In this document: piece after piece, positions 36,332 through 46,124 of the stretch
Layout: each line of letters begins with the position of its first letter
Position numbering within the stretch: the first letter of the stretch is position 1
Origin: Flavobacteriales bacterium
GTDB taxonomy: Bacteria > Bacteroidota > Bacteroidia > NS11-12g > UBA955
Assembly: GCA_947496375.1 (NCBI GenBank)
Contig: CANMCY010000004.1
Coordinates: 62,001-126,000 of the forward strand
DNA length: 64,000 nucleotides
Reading direction: 5' to 3'
Program-made: the position numbers and the translations under genes
The notes under the pieces: generated by a model
Seen by the model: only the letters and a program-made list of their open reading frames with translations
Told to the model about the DNA's origin: nothing
Database searches by the model: none

Positions 36332-39300
36332 ATGAATCCCTCCGCAATCTTTAGAAGCAGTCAAAGACCTGTTATAACCCTTAAAACACGTCTTGGTTTT
36401 AAGCGAGTTTTTAAACCCGCAGCATTGCTTGTTCTTTGTTTTTTATTTCAGTTTTCTCAAAAAAGCTACGCTCAAACTACCGTGGATATATTGGTGGTGG
36501 GTGGTGGAGGTGGCGCTGGGTATGCTCGTGGCGGCGGTGGCGGCGGCGGCGGATATATTTATTAGCAAAACTATAGTTTAACATCAGGAACCAACTACTC
36601 AATAACAGTGGGGTCTGGCGGAGGTAAAGGTACCTGTTGCACAACAATAAATTCCATTAGCTCAGGAATTCACGCTCTGAGTGGAACAAACTCATCTTTT
36701 AATGGCGTTTCTGCATTAACAGCTGTTGGAGGGGGTGGTGGAGGAAGCTATGAAGGATTAAAACAGAACGGATACAATGGGGGGTCTGGTGGCGGTGGAG
36801 CAAATCAAAGAAACAGTGGAGACGTTGGCATTGGAGGTACTGGCACATCTGGACAAGGATATGGTGGCGGTAATTCCCGCTGTGGAGGAGGGGGGGAGGT
36901 TTCTGGTGGCGGTGGCGGTGGGGCTGGAGCCGCCGGCACAAATGGAACGAGTTCGGGATGTTCTCGCCCGTTTTATCCAGGAAATGGGGGTGATGGAAAA
37001 TCAAATTATATTACAGGTACTTTAACTTATTATTCTGGCGGCGGCGGCGGCGGCGGGTTAGGTGTTTCTACCAATCTACAAGGGACAAATGGTCAAGGGG
37101 GAGGGCAATCAAACTATGGCGGCGGAGGTCAATGCAAGGTTGTTAGCAATTCTTTTGTAGGAGAAAACGGTGGCCCTGGTGTAGTAATTGTAAGATATGC
37201 CAGCGCAACACAAAGAGCAACAGGAGGAACAGTGACTAGCTACACAGGAAATGGGACCAACGGAACGAATGGAACAAAGTACTATGTACACACATTTACT
37301 ACAAATGGCACATTTACAATTACCACAAATATTAGCACCCAGCCAAGCACAACAGCACAAAACATTTGTATTAATGGCACGGCAACAGCCCTTTCATGCG
37401 TAATTAGTGGCACATCTCCCACATATCAGTGGTATAGCAACACTACAGCTTCCAACACTGGAGGAACAATAATTTCGGGGGCAACCAATAGCAATTATAC
37501 CCCTCTTGCAACAGCAGTTGGAACAACATATTACTATTGTGCGGCGTCAAGTAGTTTAGGAAGCGAAACCAGCCAGGTTTCCGGCGCAATTAACATTAAC
37601 ACCCCATCCGTTTCCGGCACGGTAACAGGAGGCAACACGGTTACTGCAGGCACCAACAGCACCACACTGAGCGTGACTGGGAATACCGGCACGGTTCAGT
37701 GGCAATCATCCTCAGATAATACAACGTTTAACAATATCAGCGGAGCGACCTCATCAACGTACGCTGCCACGAACCTAAGTACCACAACCTACTACCGCTC
37801 TGCGGTTACCAATGGGGGGTGTTCTACGGTATATTCCAATTCTAATTCCGTTATTGTAACTCCGGCACCAACCGGCACAACTTCTGTTGGCATAACGCTT
37901 ACATCAGCGTCTGTTAACATAAACAACGGGGTTGCCACAGCAGTAGACCCAACTTTAACCGTTTCATTTACAGGGAATCTGGCCGGCTTTACCGTTAGTA
38001 TTTCTGAAAATTATAGAACCGGCGACATACTTTCATTCAATAGCGGCTCTTTGCCATCAGGAGTAACGGGCAGTTGGAGCGCACAACGCAGAAGCATTGT
38101 ATTTACAGGAAGCGCCACCGCAGCGGATTGGCAAACACTTTTGAGGACGGTAACCCTTCAAACCTATAACGCCTCATGCAACCCGGAGACACGCAAGGTA
38201 AGCTTTACTGCCAGCACCAATTATTACAACTATTTTAATGGGCATTACTATGAATATGTAAGCGCTAAGAAAAACTGGACACAAGCCCGGGACTATGCAG
38301 CATCTCGATCTTTTTACGGTAGGCAAGGATATTTGGTGGTTATCAATTCTGCAGAAGAAAACGCATATATCAGCCAGTTGATTGGCTATAATACATGGCT
38401 AGGAGGAACGGACAACTACAAACTCATCAATGCGGCGGTTGGATATACCAAATACACGAGCCAAACAGCAGCAGAAGGCAAATACCATTGGGTAACCGGG
38501 CCCGAAAAAGGCGTGAATTTCTCTAATGGAAACGGCTCACCCAGCATACCCGCAGGCCGCTATTGTCGCTGGGAATCAGGCGAACCAAACAACTACAACA
38601 CGGGCTATTACGACAATCACGTATCTGCATATGGAGAGCACTACATGCACATTTACGCTGACCGCAAAACCTGGAACGACTTTCCCAATGATCGCTATTT
38701 TGCCAGTATTATCGAATATGGTGACATGCCGGGAGACAACCCGGTCGGTACCGTAGAAGCCACCAGAAACATAGATGTACAGAACGTTGACGCATCGGGA
38801 TATGTAACAGCAACCGGTAGCACCACAATTTGCACAGGCACCGGAAAAACGCTGTCACTAACCAACAACTCTTCGGGGTCTACTGTTATCAGATGGGAGT
38901 CGTCAGAAGATAATTTTTTAGAAACAGAAACGGCCATCAGCCACACATCAACTACCTATACAACCGCAAACCTTACCAAAACAACGTCTTTCAGGGCGGT
39001 GATTGTTAAAAACAGTTGCACAACAGTTAGCAAAGCGCTTACCGTCACAGTTATTGACCTCAACGCGGGTGCAATAGTTTCTAATACCAACACCGTTTGC
39101 ACCGGGCAAAATGCAGTTTTGAGACTGAACGGGCTTGTGGGCACGGTAAGGAAATGGCAGACAGCAACAGACACCAACAGCACGATTAGTGATATTGTAA
39201 ACACCACAACAAGTTTAACACGCCAGGTTGCATCAACAGGAACCCATTATTTCAGAGCGGTTGTTTATAGTACCGCCTGCAGCGGAAGTCCCGACAAAAA

Positions 39301-40840
39301 TTCTGCGTGGTATGCGATAACAGCAAGCGCAGCGCCAACCCTCACAGGGGGTGATGTATCCAGCCAGATGCATTGTTCTGTTAATAACTCAGGAACACTT
39401 GAACTTACCGGCGCAACCGGCATAACATACAACTGGCAGCAATCCACCAACAACGGGTCCAGCTGGTCGAACACGAGCCCAACCAGTACCAGCGTAATTT
39501 ATAGTTATGCAAATGTTACACAGAACACATTATATAGGGTTCAAGTTAGCAATGGTTGTACAACCGTAAATAGCAACAGCGGCCTGGTCGGAATCTACGG
39601 CACCAACAAATGCCAGTGGATTGGCGGAACCAGCACCGACTGGGGTACCAGGGCAAACTGGTGTAATAACACCATCGCTGAAAACGGATCGGACTTTGAC
39701 ATCAGCCCCGACGCCACCTATAACCTGGTATTGGACAGAAACAGAACCGTGGGGACCATCAACTTCAACGGCGCTGCCAAATACATATACTTGGGAAATC
39801 ACAGACTCATAGTAACCGACATTTTGGGTGCCGATACAGCTAACCATATCAAAACCAATGGCAACGGAGAGTTGAAAACCAGCATTCCCAACAACGATAG
39901 CTTTGTATTCTGTGTTGGGGCCGGGTCATACAATCCGGTAACCATTACCAACAAAACCGGCTCAACCGATGATTTTCAGGTTCGGTTGATAGACAATGTG
40001 TATGACCGGGGGTCTACAGGCAATCCACTTAACACCCCGCGCATAAAACGCACGTGGTTCATTGATAAAATCGGTGGACCGGCCAATAGCGGCAGCGGCA
40101 TAGACATGGCCTTCGATTGGTACACCCCGGAGGTTTCAGGCACCATCAACACCTACCGCCTATATCACTACAACGGCAATAACTGGGACAAACTGTCTGC
40201 CGGTTCCTATGCCACACGAACCCGCAACCTTAAGTACAGCGGCTACACGGGCACATTCTCTCCCTTCTCTATGGGCGACGATGTGGTACTGTTGCCTGTT
40301 AACTGGGTGGGATTATCCTGTGTGCGCGAAGAGGGCCGTCGTAACCGCATTTTATGGGTTACCGGCAGCGAAACCCTGTCGGATAGTTTTGTGGTAGAAC
40401 GGGGCAACATGGCAGGACAGTTTCGCCGCGTAGGGGCTATCCCTGCCGCAGTCAACAGCACCACCCCACGCCAATACAGCATGACAGACATGCAAGCACC
40501 GGAGGGCACCTCCTTTTACCGGGTAAGACAAACCGACAAACTGGGCAACAGCTCTTGCAGCGAAATATGCGAGGTGGCCTCAGCGAGCAGCGAAGAAGGA
40601 AACGTGAAAATATTCCCCAATCCGGCTGACAATAACCTTTATGTACAATTTGCGGAAGCACAGGAACCGGGTACAGAGGTGGTTGTAACCGACATTACCG
40701 GCAAAGAGGTGTTGCGCAGAACCGTCAACAAAGGCCGAATGGTATTGCCCACGGGTCAATTGCCTTCAGGGGTGTATGCCGTGCAGATAAAACGCGGTGG
40801 AAATGCCGATATCATGCAAAAAATCATCATCCAGCACTGA
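36332..40840 (+). pseudogene. Giant secreted protein, copy B, interrupted by in-frame TAG
   Basis: Paralogue of copy A with the same layout: 48-residue signal peptide (MNPSAIFRSSQRPVITLKTR to FSQKSYAQ), glycine-rich domain, Ig-like modules, C-type-lectin-like domain (WESGEPNN, TWNDFPND) and T9SS domain (VKIFPNPAD to GVYAVQIKRGG). A TAG at 36563-36565 (codon 78) stops translation in the glycine-rich domain; the same frame continues open for 1424 more codons. The stop aligns with Leu of copy A (VVYLQG), and the following Gln codon CAA is the same. The downstream piece could restart at GTG 36608 but would lack a signal peptide. Recent nonsense mutation or sequencing error. Confidence 0.8.
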
Positions 40841-40845
40841 TAAAG

Positions 40846-40870
40846 AAAAAGGGGCAAACGCCCCTTTTTT
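40846..40870 (+). terminator. Intrinsic terminator after giant copy B
   Basis: A-run, GGGGC, loop AAAC, GCCCC, then six T, beginning 5 bases after the stop codon. Confidence 0.9.
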
Positions 40871-40887
40871 ATTGTTTATAACGGCCA

Positions 40888-40895
40888 TAGCTTTG
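40888..40895 (+). promoter_or_regulatory. TAGCTTTG promoter box of aroQ
   Basis: TAnnTTTG match followed by CATT and the GTG at 40900. Confidence 0.7.
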
Positions 40896-40899
40896 CATT

Positions 40900-41340
40900 G
40901 TGAAGATTGCTATCATCAACGGGCCCAACCTGAACCTAACCGGCACCCGGGAACCCCACCTGTACGGAACAGCGAGCTTTGAAGGGTGGCTTGCGGACAT
41001 TCGGTCCCAACTCCCGGAATTGGAAATAGCGTATTTTCAATCCAACATAGAGGGGGAAATCATCAACGCCATCCAAAAAGAGGGGTTTGACGAAAACTGC
41101 AAGGGTATCGTGCTAAATGCCGGGGCATATACCCATACCAGCATTGCTATTGCAGACGCAGTATCGGCTATTGCCACACCTGTTATTGCGGCGCACATGA
41201 GTAATCCCCGTTCTCGGGAACCGGAAAGACACACCGATTTGTTACTGGGCAAATGTAAAGGCGTAATTAGTGGCCTGGGCATGAAAAGCTACGAGCTAGC
41301 CATCCATTATTTTATGAGCAACAACCCAACAAGTCATTAA
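40900..41340 (+). CDS. aroQ: 3-dehydroquinate dehydratase, type II
   Basis: Third step of the shikimate pathway. The 146-residue cytosolic enzyme begins MKIAIINGPNLNLTGTREPHLYG; the catalytic Tyr is in LYG and the His in VIAAHMSNPRSRE, near residue 101. LNAGAYTHTSIAIADAV is another signature. The start is GTG, fixed by the promoter box ending four bases before it. Other shikimate genes are absent from the window. It is followed by rbfA, whose promoter lies across the aroQ stop. Confidence 0.95.
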   Translation: MKIAIINGPNLNLTGTREPHLYGTASFEGWLADIRSQLPELEIAYFQSNIEGEIINAIQKEGFDENCKGIVLNAGAYTHTSIAIADAVSAIATPVIAAHMSNPRSREPERHTDLLLGKCKGVISGLGMKSYELAIHYFMSNNPTSH

Positions 41341-41345
41341 CTTTG
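41338..41345 (+). promoter_or_regulatory. TAACTTTG promoter box of rbfA
   Basis: TAnnTTTG match that includes the TAA stop of aroQ and is followed by CATT and the ATG at 41350. Confidence 0.7.
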
Positions 41346-41349
41346 CATT

Positions 41350-41694
41350 ATGGGACTCAGACAGGAAAAATTCGCAAGACAGCTTCAAAAAGACCTTGGT
41401 GATGTGTTTTTACAACACAAAGATTGGGTGGCAGGAGAGTTTGTGACCATTTCCAGCGTTACCGTAAGCCCGGACTTATCATCCGCCAAAATATACCTGA
41501 GTCTGTTCAACACCCCAAAAAAAGCCAAGGTCCTGGAAGCCATTGAACTGAACGCCCGTGAGATTAGAATGGAAATCGCCAAAAAGGTTAAAAACCAGGT
41601 GAAAAAAGTGCCGGAACTGCGCTTTTACGAGGATGAAAGTCAGGAATATGCCGCGAAAATAGACAAGCTGCTGGAGTCCATTAAAAAAGACTGA
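41350..41694 (+). CDS. rbfA: 30S ribosome-binding factor A
   Basis: A 114-residue cold-shock-related assembly factor that helps mature the 16S rRNA 5' end. It has the KH-like fold pattern: RQEKFARQLQKDLGDVF, then ISSVTVSPDLSSAKIYLSLF and VKKVPELRFYEDES. Length is normal. It starts 9 bases after aroQ with its own promoter box and is followed, 9 bases after its stop, by the permease gene, which probably shares its transcript. Confidence 0.93.
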   Translation: MGLRQEKFARQLQKDLGDVFLQHKDWVAGEFVTISSVTVSPDLSSAKIYLSLFNTPKKAKVLEAIELNAREIRMEIAKKVKNQVKKVPELRFYEDESQEYAAKIDKLLESIKKD

Positions 41695-41703
41695 TCCGAG
41701 AGC

Positions 41704-42897
41704 GTGAATGTCTCCCGCTTCATAGCCCGACGGTATTTTTTCTCACGAAAAAACACATCTTCCGTTAATATAATTTCCGGAATATCCGTGATGGGATATG
41801 CGGTAGGGTCTTTTGCTTTGTTGGTTTTGCTTAGCGCATTAAACGGTTTCGAAGGCATCATTTTCAAAACGTACGAAAACTATTATCCCGACATCAAATT
41901 ACAGCCGGTAACCAGCAAGGTGTTTTCCATAAACAACAAACAGCGTCGTGATATTGGCAGAATACCCGGGGTTGTTAAAACGGCCGCGGTGTTAGAAGAA
42001 AACGCCATTGTGCAATATTCCGACAAGCAGGTGGTGGCTACGATAAAGGGGGTTGAAGACACCTGGCCGGCTGTGGTAAGAACCGATTCCCTGCTGATTG
42101 CAGGCACTCCTATATTAGAGAACAAAGACGGCGCTTCGTTTGCCTGGCCGGCAGAGGGGTTGGTTTACAAGCTGGGCCTTAACAACAGCAACAACGCCAT
42201 CACCATCATGGCGCCCCGCAGGGATGGTGTGGGTGTTGCACAAATGGAGATGAACGAAGACCATATTGGTGTTTCGGCCATTATAAGGGCAGGCGAAGAA
42301 CAAGACGACAAACTGCTAATCGTTCCCCTCCAATGGGCGGAAGAGTTGTTTGAAAGGTCAGGAGAGATAAGTGCCCTTGAAATAAAGACCCAAAAAGGGG
42401 CAAATCACACCCAAATAAGGCAAAAAATACGCGAAGTCCTTGGTCCGGAAGTACAGGTTCTGGACCGATATGAACAGAACCGGGCGGTGTATAAAATGTT
42501 TAACACAGAGAAGTGGGTTTCTTTTTCACTGATGGCCTTTGTTTTGTTGCTGATCAGCTTCAATCTGCTTGGCTCTTTGAGCATGCTGGTGCTGGAGAAA
42601 AAGCACGACATTCTGCTGCTTAGCCATATTGGTATGAGACTCAAAAGTATACAGGGCGTGTTTTTTAGGGAGGGATTGCTGGTGGCCATGACCGGAACCT
42701 TCGCGGGGCTGGCGATTGGGGTGGTCGTGGTGCTTTTGCAACAAAAATTTGGATTCATCACCACCCAAAGCAGCTTTTCTGCCGTTTATCCCGTAGCCCT
42801 AAAAATCACCGATTTGTTCTTTATTACCGGGCTTTGCGGCGTGTTGGGGATAAGCAGTGCAATATATCCGGCACTAAAATCAGTACATTCCCTATAA
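41704..42897 (+). CDS. LolE/FtsX-type ABC transporter permease
   Basis: A 397-residue inner-membrane protein with one N-terminal membrane segment (ISGISVMGYAVGSFALLVLL, near residues 25-45), a long periplasmic domain (about 50-260) and three C-terminal segments, the layout of the LolC/LolE/MacB family. The start FIARRYFFSRKNTSSVNII is typical of lipoprotein-releasing permeases, so release of outer-membrane lipoproteins is the likely role. No ATPase gene is adjacent. The start is GTG at 41704; the MacB-type C-terminus SSAIYPALKSVHSL is complete. Confidence 0.87.
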   Translation: MNVSRFIARRYFFSRKNTSSVNIISGISVMGYAVGSFALLVLLSALNGFEGIIFKTYENYYPDIKLQPVTSKVFSINNKQRRDIGRIPGVVKTAAVLEENAIVQYSDKQVVATIKGVEDTWPAVVRTDSLLIAGTPILENKDGASFAWPAEGLVYKLGLNNSNNAITIMAPRRDGVGVAQMEMNEDHIGVSAIIRAGEEQDDKLLIVPLQWAEELFERSGEISALEIKTQKGANHTQIRQKIREVLGPEVQVLDRYEQNRAVYKMFNTEKWVSFSLMAFVLLLISFNLLGSLSMLVLEKKHDILLLSHIGMRLKSIQGVFFREGLLVAMTGTFAGLAIGVVVVLLQQKFGFITTQSSFSAVYPVALKITDLFFITGLCGVLGISSAIYPALKSVHSL

Positions 42898-42902
42898 ATT
42901 TG
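42895..42902 (+). promoter_or_regulatory. TAAATTTG promoter box of the L,D-transpeptidase gene
   Basis: TAnnTTTG match that includes the stop codon of the permease gene, 8 bases before the ATG at 42911. Confidence 0.6.
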
Positions 42903-42910
42903 CAAATAAC

Positions 42911-43705
42911 ATGCGCAGATTAATACTTCTTTTTGGTCTTCTTGCGACCTTCTCCGCCGAAGGGCTGTTGGCACAATCGGTAGCGGAGCAACAGTTGAAT
43001 TTTGAACGGGTGCGGGTTGCCAAAGCCCGAACAGAGGCCCGGATTCGCAAAATGTTTCGCGACAGTGGTCTTTCTGAAACCCCAAAATACATCTACTGGA
43101 GGGCGTTTAAAATGGAAGACCAGCTGGAGTTGTGGGCCACAGACAGCAGCAGCAGAAACTATAAAAAAATCAAAACCTATTCCATCTGCCAAAGCAGCGG
43201 AGACCTGGGCCCCAAAAGGAGATTTGGAGACCTTCAGGTTCCGGAGGGTTTATACTACATTGAAAAATTTAATCCCCACAGCAACTATCGGTTAAGCATG
43301 AAGGTGGCTTATCCCAACGAAAGCGACCTGGTTTTTGCCGACAAAAACAATCCAGGCAATGAAATATACATTCACGGAGGATGCGCCAGTGTGGGTTGTC
43401 TTCCTATGACAGACAGTTTGATTGACGAGATTTACTGGGTAACCATCCTGTCTCAAAACTACCAGGGTTCGAAAGCGAAAATCCCAATTGATATTTTTCC
43501 GTGTCAGTTCAACAACAAAAACTGGGCACACCTTAAGACCACTTACGGTCATAAGCCGCAGCTTATTAAATTCTGGGAGAACATTGAAGAAGCATACGCC
43601 TTTTTCCGAGACAAGAAAATTGCCCCCGGTTACTGGGTAGACCAGCAGGGTAAATACAACATTGTTTTCCCTCAAAACTACCACATCAACGACCCCAACC
43701 ATTAA
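42911..43705 (+). CDS. L,D-transpeptidase family protein (YkuD domain)
   Basis: A 264-residue periplasmic protein with signal peptide MRRLILLFGLLATFSAEGLLAQ. The catalytic motif is EIYIHGGCASVGCLPMTD near residues 150-167, with the active-site Cys in VGC. This form (GCLPM rather than GCxR) is like the ErfK/YafK group, which crosslinks peptidoglycan or attaches proteins to it. The substrate is not determined. It has its own promoter box and is followed by pth 9 bases downstream. Confidence 0.9.
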   Translation: MRRLILLFGLLATFSAEGLLAQSVAEQQLNFERVRVAKARTEARIRKMFRDSGLSETPKYIYWRAFKMEDQLELWATDSSSRNYKKIKTYSICQSSGDLGPKRRFGDLQVPEGLYYIEKFNPHSNYRLSMKVAYPNESDLVFADKNNPGNEIYIHGGCASVGCLPMTDSLIDEIYWVTILSQNYQGSKAKIPIDIFPCQFNNKNWAHLKTTYGHKPQLIKFWENIEEAYAFFRDKKIAPGYWVDQQGKYNIVFPQNYHINDPNH

Positions 43706-43714
43706 GCCGGCCGC

Positions 43715-44281
43715 ATGAAATTTTTGGTGGTGGGCCTGGGAAATCCGGGAGAAGAATACCAACACACCCGCCACAACATTGGCTTTGATGTACTTGACGC
43801 GCTTGCCGCCAAGCAGGGGGCTGAGTGGCAGCAGCAACGGCATGGATGGGTAGCCAAAACAAATACAAAAGGCCGGACCCTAATACTCCTCAAGCCCAAT
43901 ACCTTTATGAACCTCAGCGGTAAAGCGGTTTCTTATTGGCTGCAAGCAGAAAAACTCCCCCCCTCACAATTGTTGGTGCTGCTTGATGACCTCGCCCTAC
44001 CGGTGGGAAAGCTTCGTTTGAGATTAAATGGCAGCGACGGCGGGCACAATGGGTTGAAAAGCATCAATGAAACCCTGGGGCACACCCAATATGCAAGATT
44101 GCGCTTTGGAATAGGAAATGATTTTCCAAAAGGCAGACAGTCGGAGTTTGTGCTGGGCCAATGGAACCCGGAAGAGCAGGACGGGGTCAGCAGCGCCGTC
44201 ACCCGGGCGTCTGACGCTGTTTTACTTTTTGCCACCATGCCCCAAAACCTGGCGATGACCCGAATAAACGCAGCAGGATAA
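43715..44281 (+). CDS. pth: Peptidyl-tRNA hydrolase
   Basis: Recycles tRNA from peptidyl-tRNA released during abortive translation. The 188-residue protein starts MKFLVVGLGNPGEEYQHTRH; the conserved His is in TRHNIGFD near residue 20, and the Asp in LVLLDDLALPVGKL. GGHNGLKSI is the third signature. Length is normal. Its stop shares one base with the comB start (TAATG), so the pair is probably co-translated. Confidence 0.95.
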   Translation: MKFLVVGLGNPGEEYQHTRHNIGFDVLDALAAKQGAEWQQQRHGWVAKTNTKGRTLILLKPNTFMNLSGKAVSYWLQAEKLPPSQLLVLLDDLALPVGKLRLRLNGSDGGHNGLKSINETLGHTQYARLRFGIGNDFPKGRQSEFVLGQWNPEEQDGVSSAVTRASDAVLLFATMPQNLAMTRINAAG

Positions 44282-45012
44282 TGCATCAGATAGAAACCAT
44301 CATCAGTCCGGCGCTGTTTCATCTACACGAAGAGGGAATAGCGCACAAGCATGTTGTGGTCATCGACATTCTGCGGGCCACCACCACCATTTGCGTTGCC
44401 TTTGCCAACGGCGCTAGAGAAATATTGCCGGTGGCCAGCCCGGAGGAAGCCGCGGCCATGCAAAAGCAGGGCTGGATAGCTGCCGCCGAAAGAAACGGAG
44501 AAACAGTTCCGGGGTTTGATCTGGGTAATTCACCACAGGACTATCGCGTTGAAACGGTTTCCGGAAGGAAAATTGCATTAACCACCACCAACGGCACCCG
44601 CGCCCTGCAAATGAGCAGTGCCGCCAGTCATGTTTGGGTCGGCTCGTTTCTCAACGCACAAACCCTTTGTGACCGGCTGATTGACGACAACCGCGATGTG
44701 CTCCTGTTTTGTGCCGGGTGGAAAGATAAGTTTAACCTGGAAGACACTGTTTTTGCCGGTTATTTGGCAAGTTTATTATCAGAACACTTTTCAATAACAG
44801 ATGACGCAACCCTGGCTGCCATTGATTTATACAACCTTGCAGCAGCAGACCTTAAGGGATATTTGCAAAAAGCCAGCCATGTAAATCGGTTTAAATCCCT
44901 GCATATAGAAACAGACCTGGAAGCATGCCTTAAACTGAACACGCTGTCCGTATTACCGGAATTTAGGAGTGGATCCATTCAAAACAGCCAATATGCCCCA
45001 ACACAGTCTTAG
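44281..45012 (+). CDS. comB: 2-phosphosulfolactate phosphatase-like protein
   Basis: A 243-residue protein of the ComB family, which removes phosphate from 2-phosphosulfolactate. Family segments include VVVIDILRATTTICVAFANG near residues 24-43, GRKIALTTTNGTRAL and LFCAGWKDKFNLEDTVFAG. In archaea this serves coenzyme M synthesis; in Bacteroidota a role in sulfolactate or sulfonolipid metabolism is possible but unproven. It overlaps pth by one base and the next gene by 20 bases. Confidence 0.88.
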   Translation: MHQIETIISPALFHLHEEGIAHKHVVVIDILRATTTICVAFANGAREILPVASPEEAAAMQKQGWIAAAERNGETVPGFDLGNSPQDYRVETVSGRKIALTTTNGTRALQMSSAASHVWVGSFLNAQTLCDRLIDDNRDVLLFCAGWKDKFNLEDTVFAGYLASLLSEHFSITDDATLAAIDLYNLAAADLKGYLQKASHVNRFKSLHIETDLEACLKLNTLSVLPEFRSGSIQNSQYAPTQS

Positions 45013-45676
45013 CCCTGGATTTTTTGAGTTTTTTATTGAATTATCAGCCAACAACAGCAAAGGGTGGTTTGATGCAAACCGAAGCCGTTATGAAAAACAG
45101 GTTAAAACACCCTTCGAAGCCCTTGTTTCGGCCCTCCTGACAGCGTTTGCCCATGAGGAGCAGTCATCAATACAGGTTCGCCCGGGAGATTGTATCTTCA
45201 GAATAAACCGCGATATCCGGTTTTCCAAAGACAAAACCCCTTACAAACTCAACCGAAGCGCCATTATATCCGCTGAGGGAAAAAAATCGCTGGGCCCGGA
45301 TGGATTTTACTTCGAAGCAGGCCCGGAAAATTGCGCGTTCTATGCCGGTTACTATATGCCCGGAAAAGAAGAACTGATGAAAATCAGGCGACATGTGGCC
45401 CACAACCCTGATGGGTGGTCTAAAATTATTACGCAGCCGGAATTCACAGACCTCTTTGGTCAAGTTCTTGGGGAAAAACAAAAAAGATTACCGGCAGAAC
45501 TTGCAGCCATAAAGCATGCGCCCGCCGAGATTTATAACACCCAATTTTACATTCGGCACGTGATGGAGCCGGAGGTTTTCATTGAGCAGGATCCGGTGAA
45601 AGTGTTGATGCGGCTTTGGAGGGCGGCGTCAAAGCTCACAAAGTTTCTTTCTGATGCAACCGGTGTTCAGGATTGA
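44993..45676 (+). CDS. DUF2461 family protein
   Basis: A 227-residue protein recognised by LSPGFFEFFIELSANNSKGWFD at the start, FRINRDIRFSKDKTPYKLN near the middle and YAGYYMPGKEELMKIRRH. The family (TIGR02453) is widespread but has no established function. The ATG at 44993 is preferred over that at 44969 because the conserved region starts just after it; the gene overlaps comB by 20 bases. The likely operon is pth-comB-DUF2461. Confidence 0.85.
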   Translation: MPQHSLSPGFFEFFIELSANNSKGWFDANRSRYEKQVKTPFEALVSALLTAFAHEEQSSIQVRPGDCIFRINRDIRFSKDKTPYKLNRSAIISAEGKKSLGPDGFYFEAGPENCAFYAGYYMPGKEELMKIRRHVAHNPDGWSKIITQPEFTDLFGQVLGEKQKRLPAELAAIKHAPAEIYNTQFYIRHVMEPEVFIEQDPVKVLMRLWRAASKLTKFLSDATGVQD

Positions 45677-45687
45677 CAGATATTAAC

Positions 45688-45695
45688 GAACTTTG
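45688..45695 (+). promoter_or_regulatory. GAACTTTG promoter-like box of the B12-binding gene
   Basis: One mismatch to TAnnTTTG; 8 bases before the ATG at 45704. Confidence 0.4.
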
Positions 45696-45703
45696 CCATA
45701 GAA

Positions 45704-46123
45704 ATGAACGCACCCCAAAAAAGACCGATACGTGTTTTGGTAGCTAAGGTGGGCCTTGACGGTCACGATCGAGGCGCCAAGGTAATCGCTGCGGCATTAA
45801 GAGACGCGGGTATGGAAGTGATTTATACCGGCCTGAGGCAAACCCCCGAAATGGTGGTTCAGGCGGCTTTGCAGGAAGATGTAGACGCCATCGGAATCAG
45901 TATTTTGTCGGGAGCCCACAATACGGTTTTCCCCAAAGTAATTGAATTGATGAAAAAAGCCGGAATGCAGGATGTATTGCTAACCGGCGGTGGCATAATA
46001 CCGGACAAAGATGCCGACGAGCTAAACCAACAGGGCGTAGCCAGATTGTTTCCCCCGGGAACCGAGATGGCCGCCATTGTGGATTATATTACCCTTTGGG
46101 TAAAAGAAAACAGACCTTTTTAA
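45704..46123 (+). CDS. Stand-alone cobalamin-binding domain protein (mutase small subunit type)
   Basis: A 139-residue Rossmann-like domain. The base-off B12 motif D-x-H-x-x-G is seen in [17 protein letters not shown] near residues 18-34, followed by [11 protein letters not shown] and [12 protein letters not shown]. It equals the C-terminal domain of methylmalonyl-CoA mutase, or the small subunit of isobutyryl-CoA-type mutases, which needs a separate large subunit that is not in this window. The enoyl-CoA hydratase gene follows after one base, suggesting a shared acyl-CoA pathway. Confidence 0.88.
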   Translation: MNAPQKRPIRVLVAKVGLDGHDRGAKVIAAALRDAGMEVIYTGLRQTPEMVVQAALQEDVDAIGISILSGAHNTVFPKVIELMKKAGMQDVLLTGGGIIPDKDADELNQQGVARLFPPGTEMAAIVDYITLWVKENRPF

Positions 46124-46124
46124 A

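Noticed and set aside
36777-37025. Plus-strand frame inside giant copy B
   Set aside because: Out-of-frame reading of the glycine-rich repeat; no independent signals.
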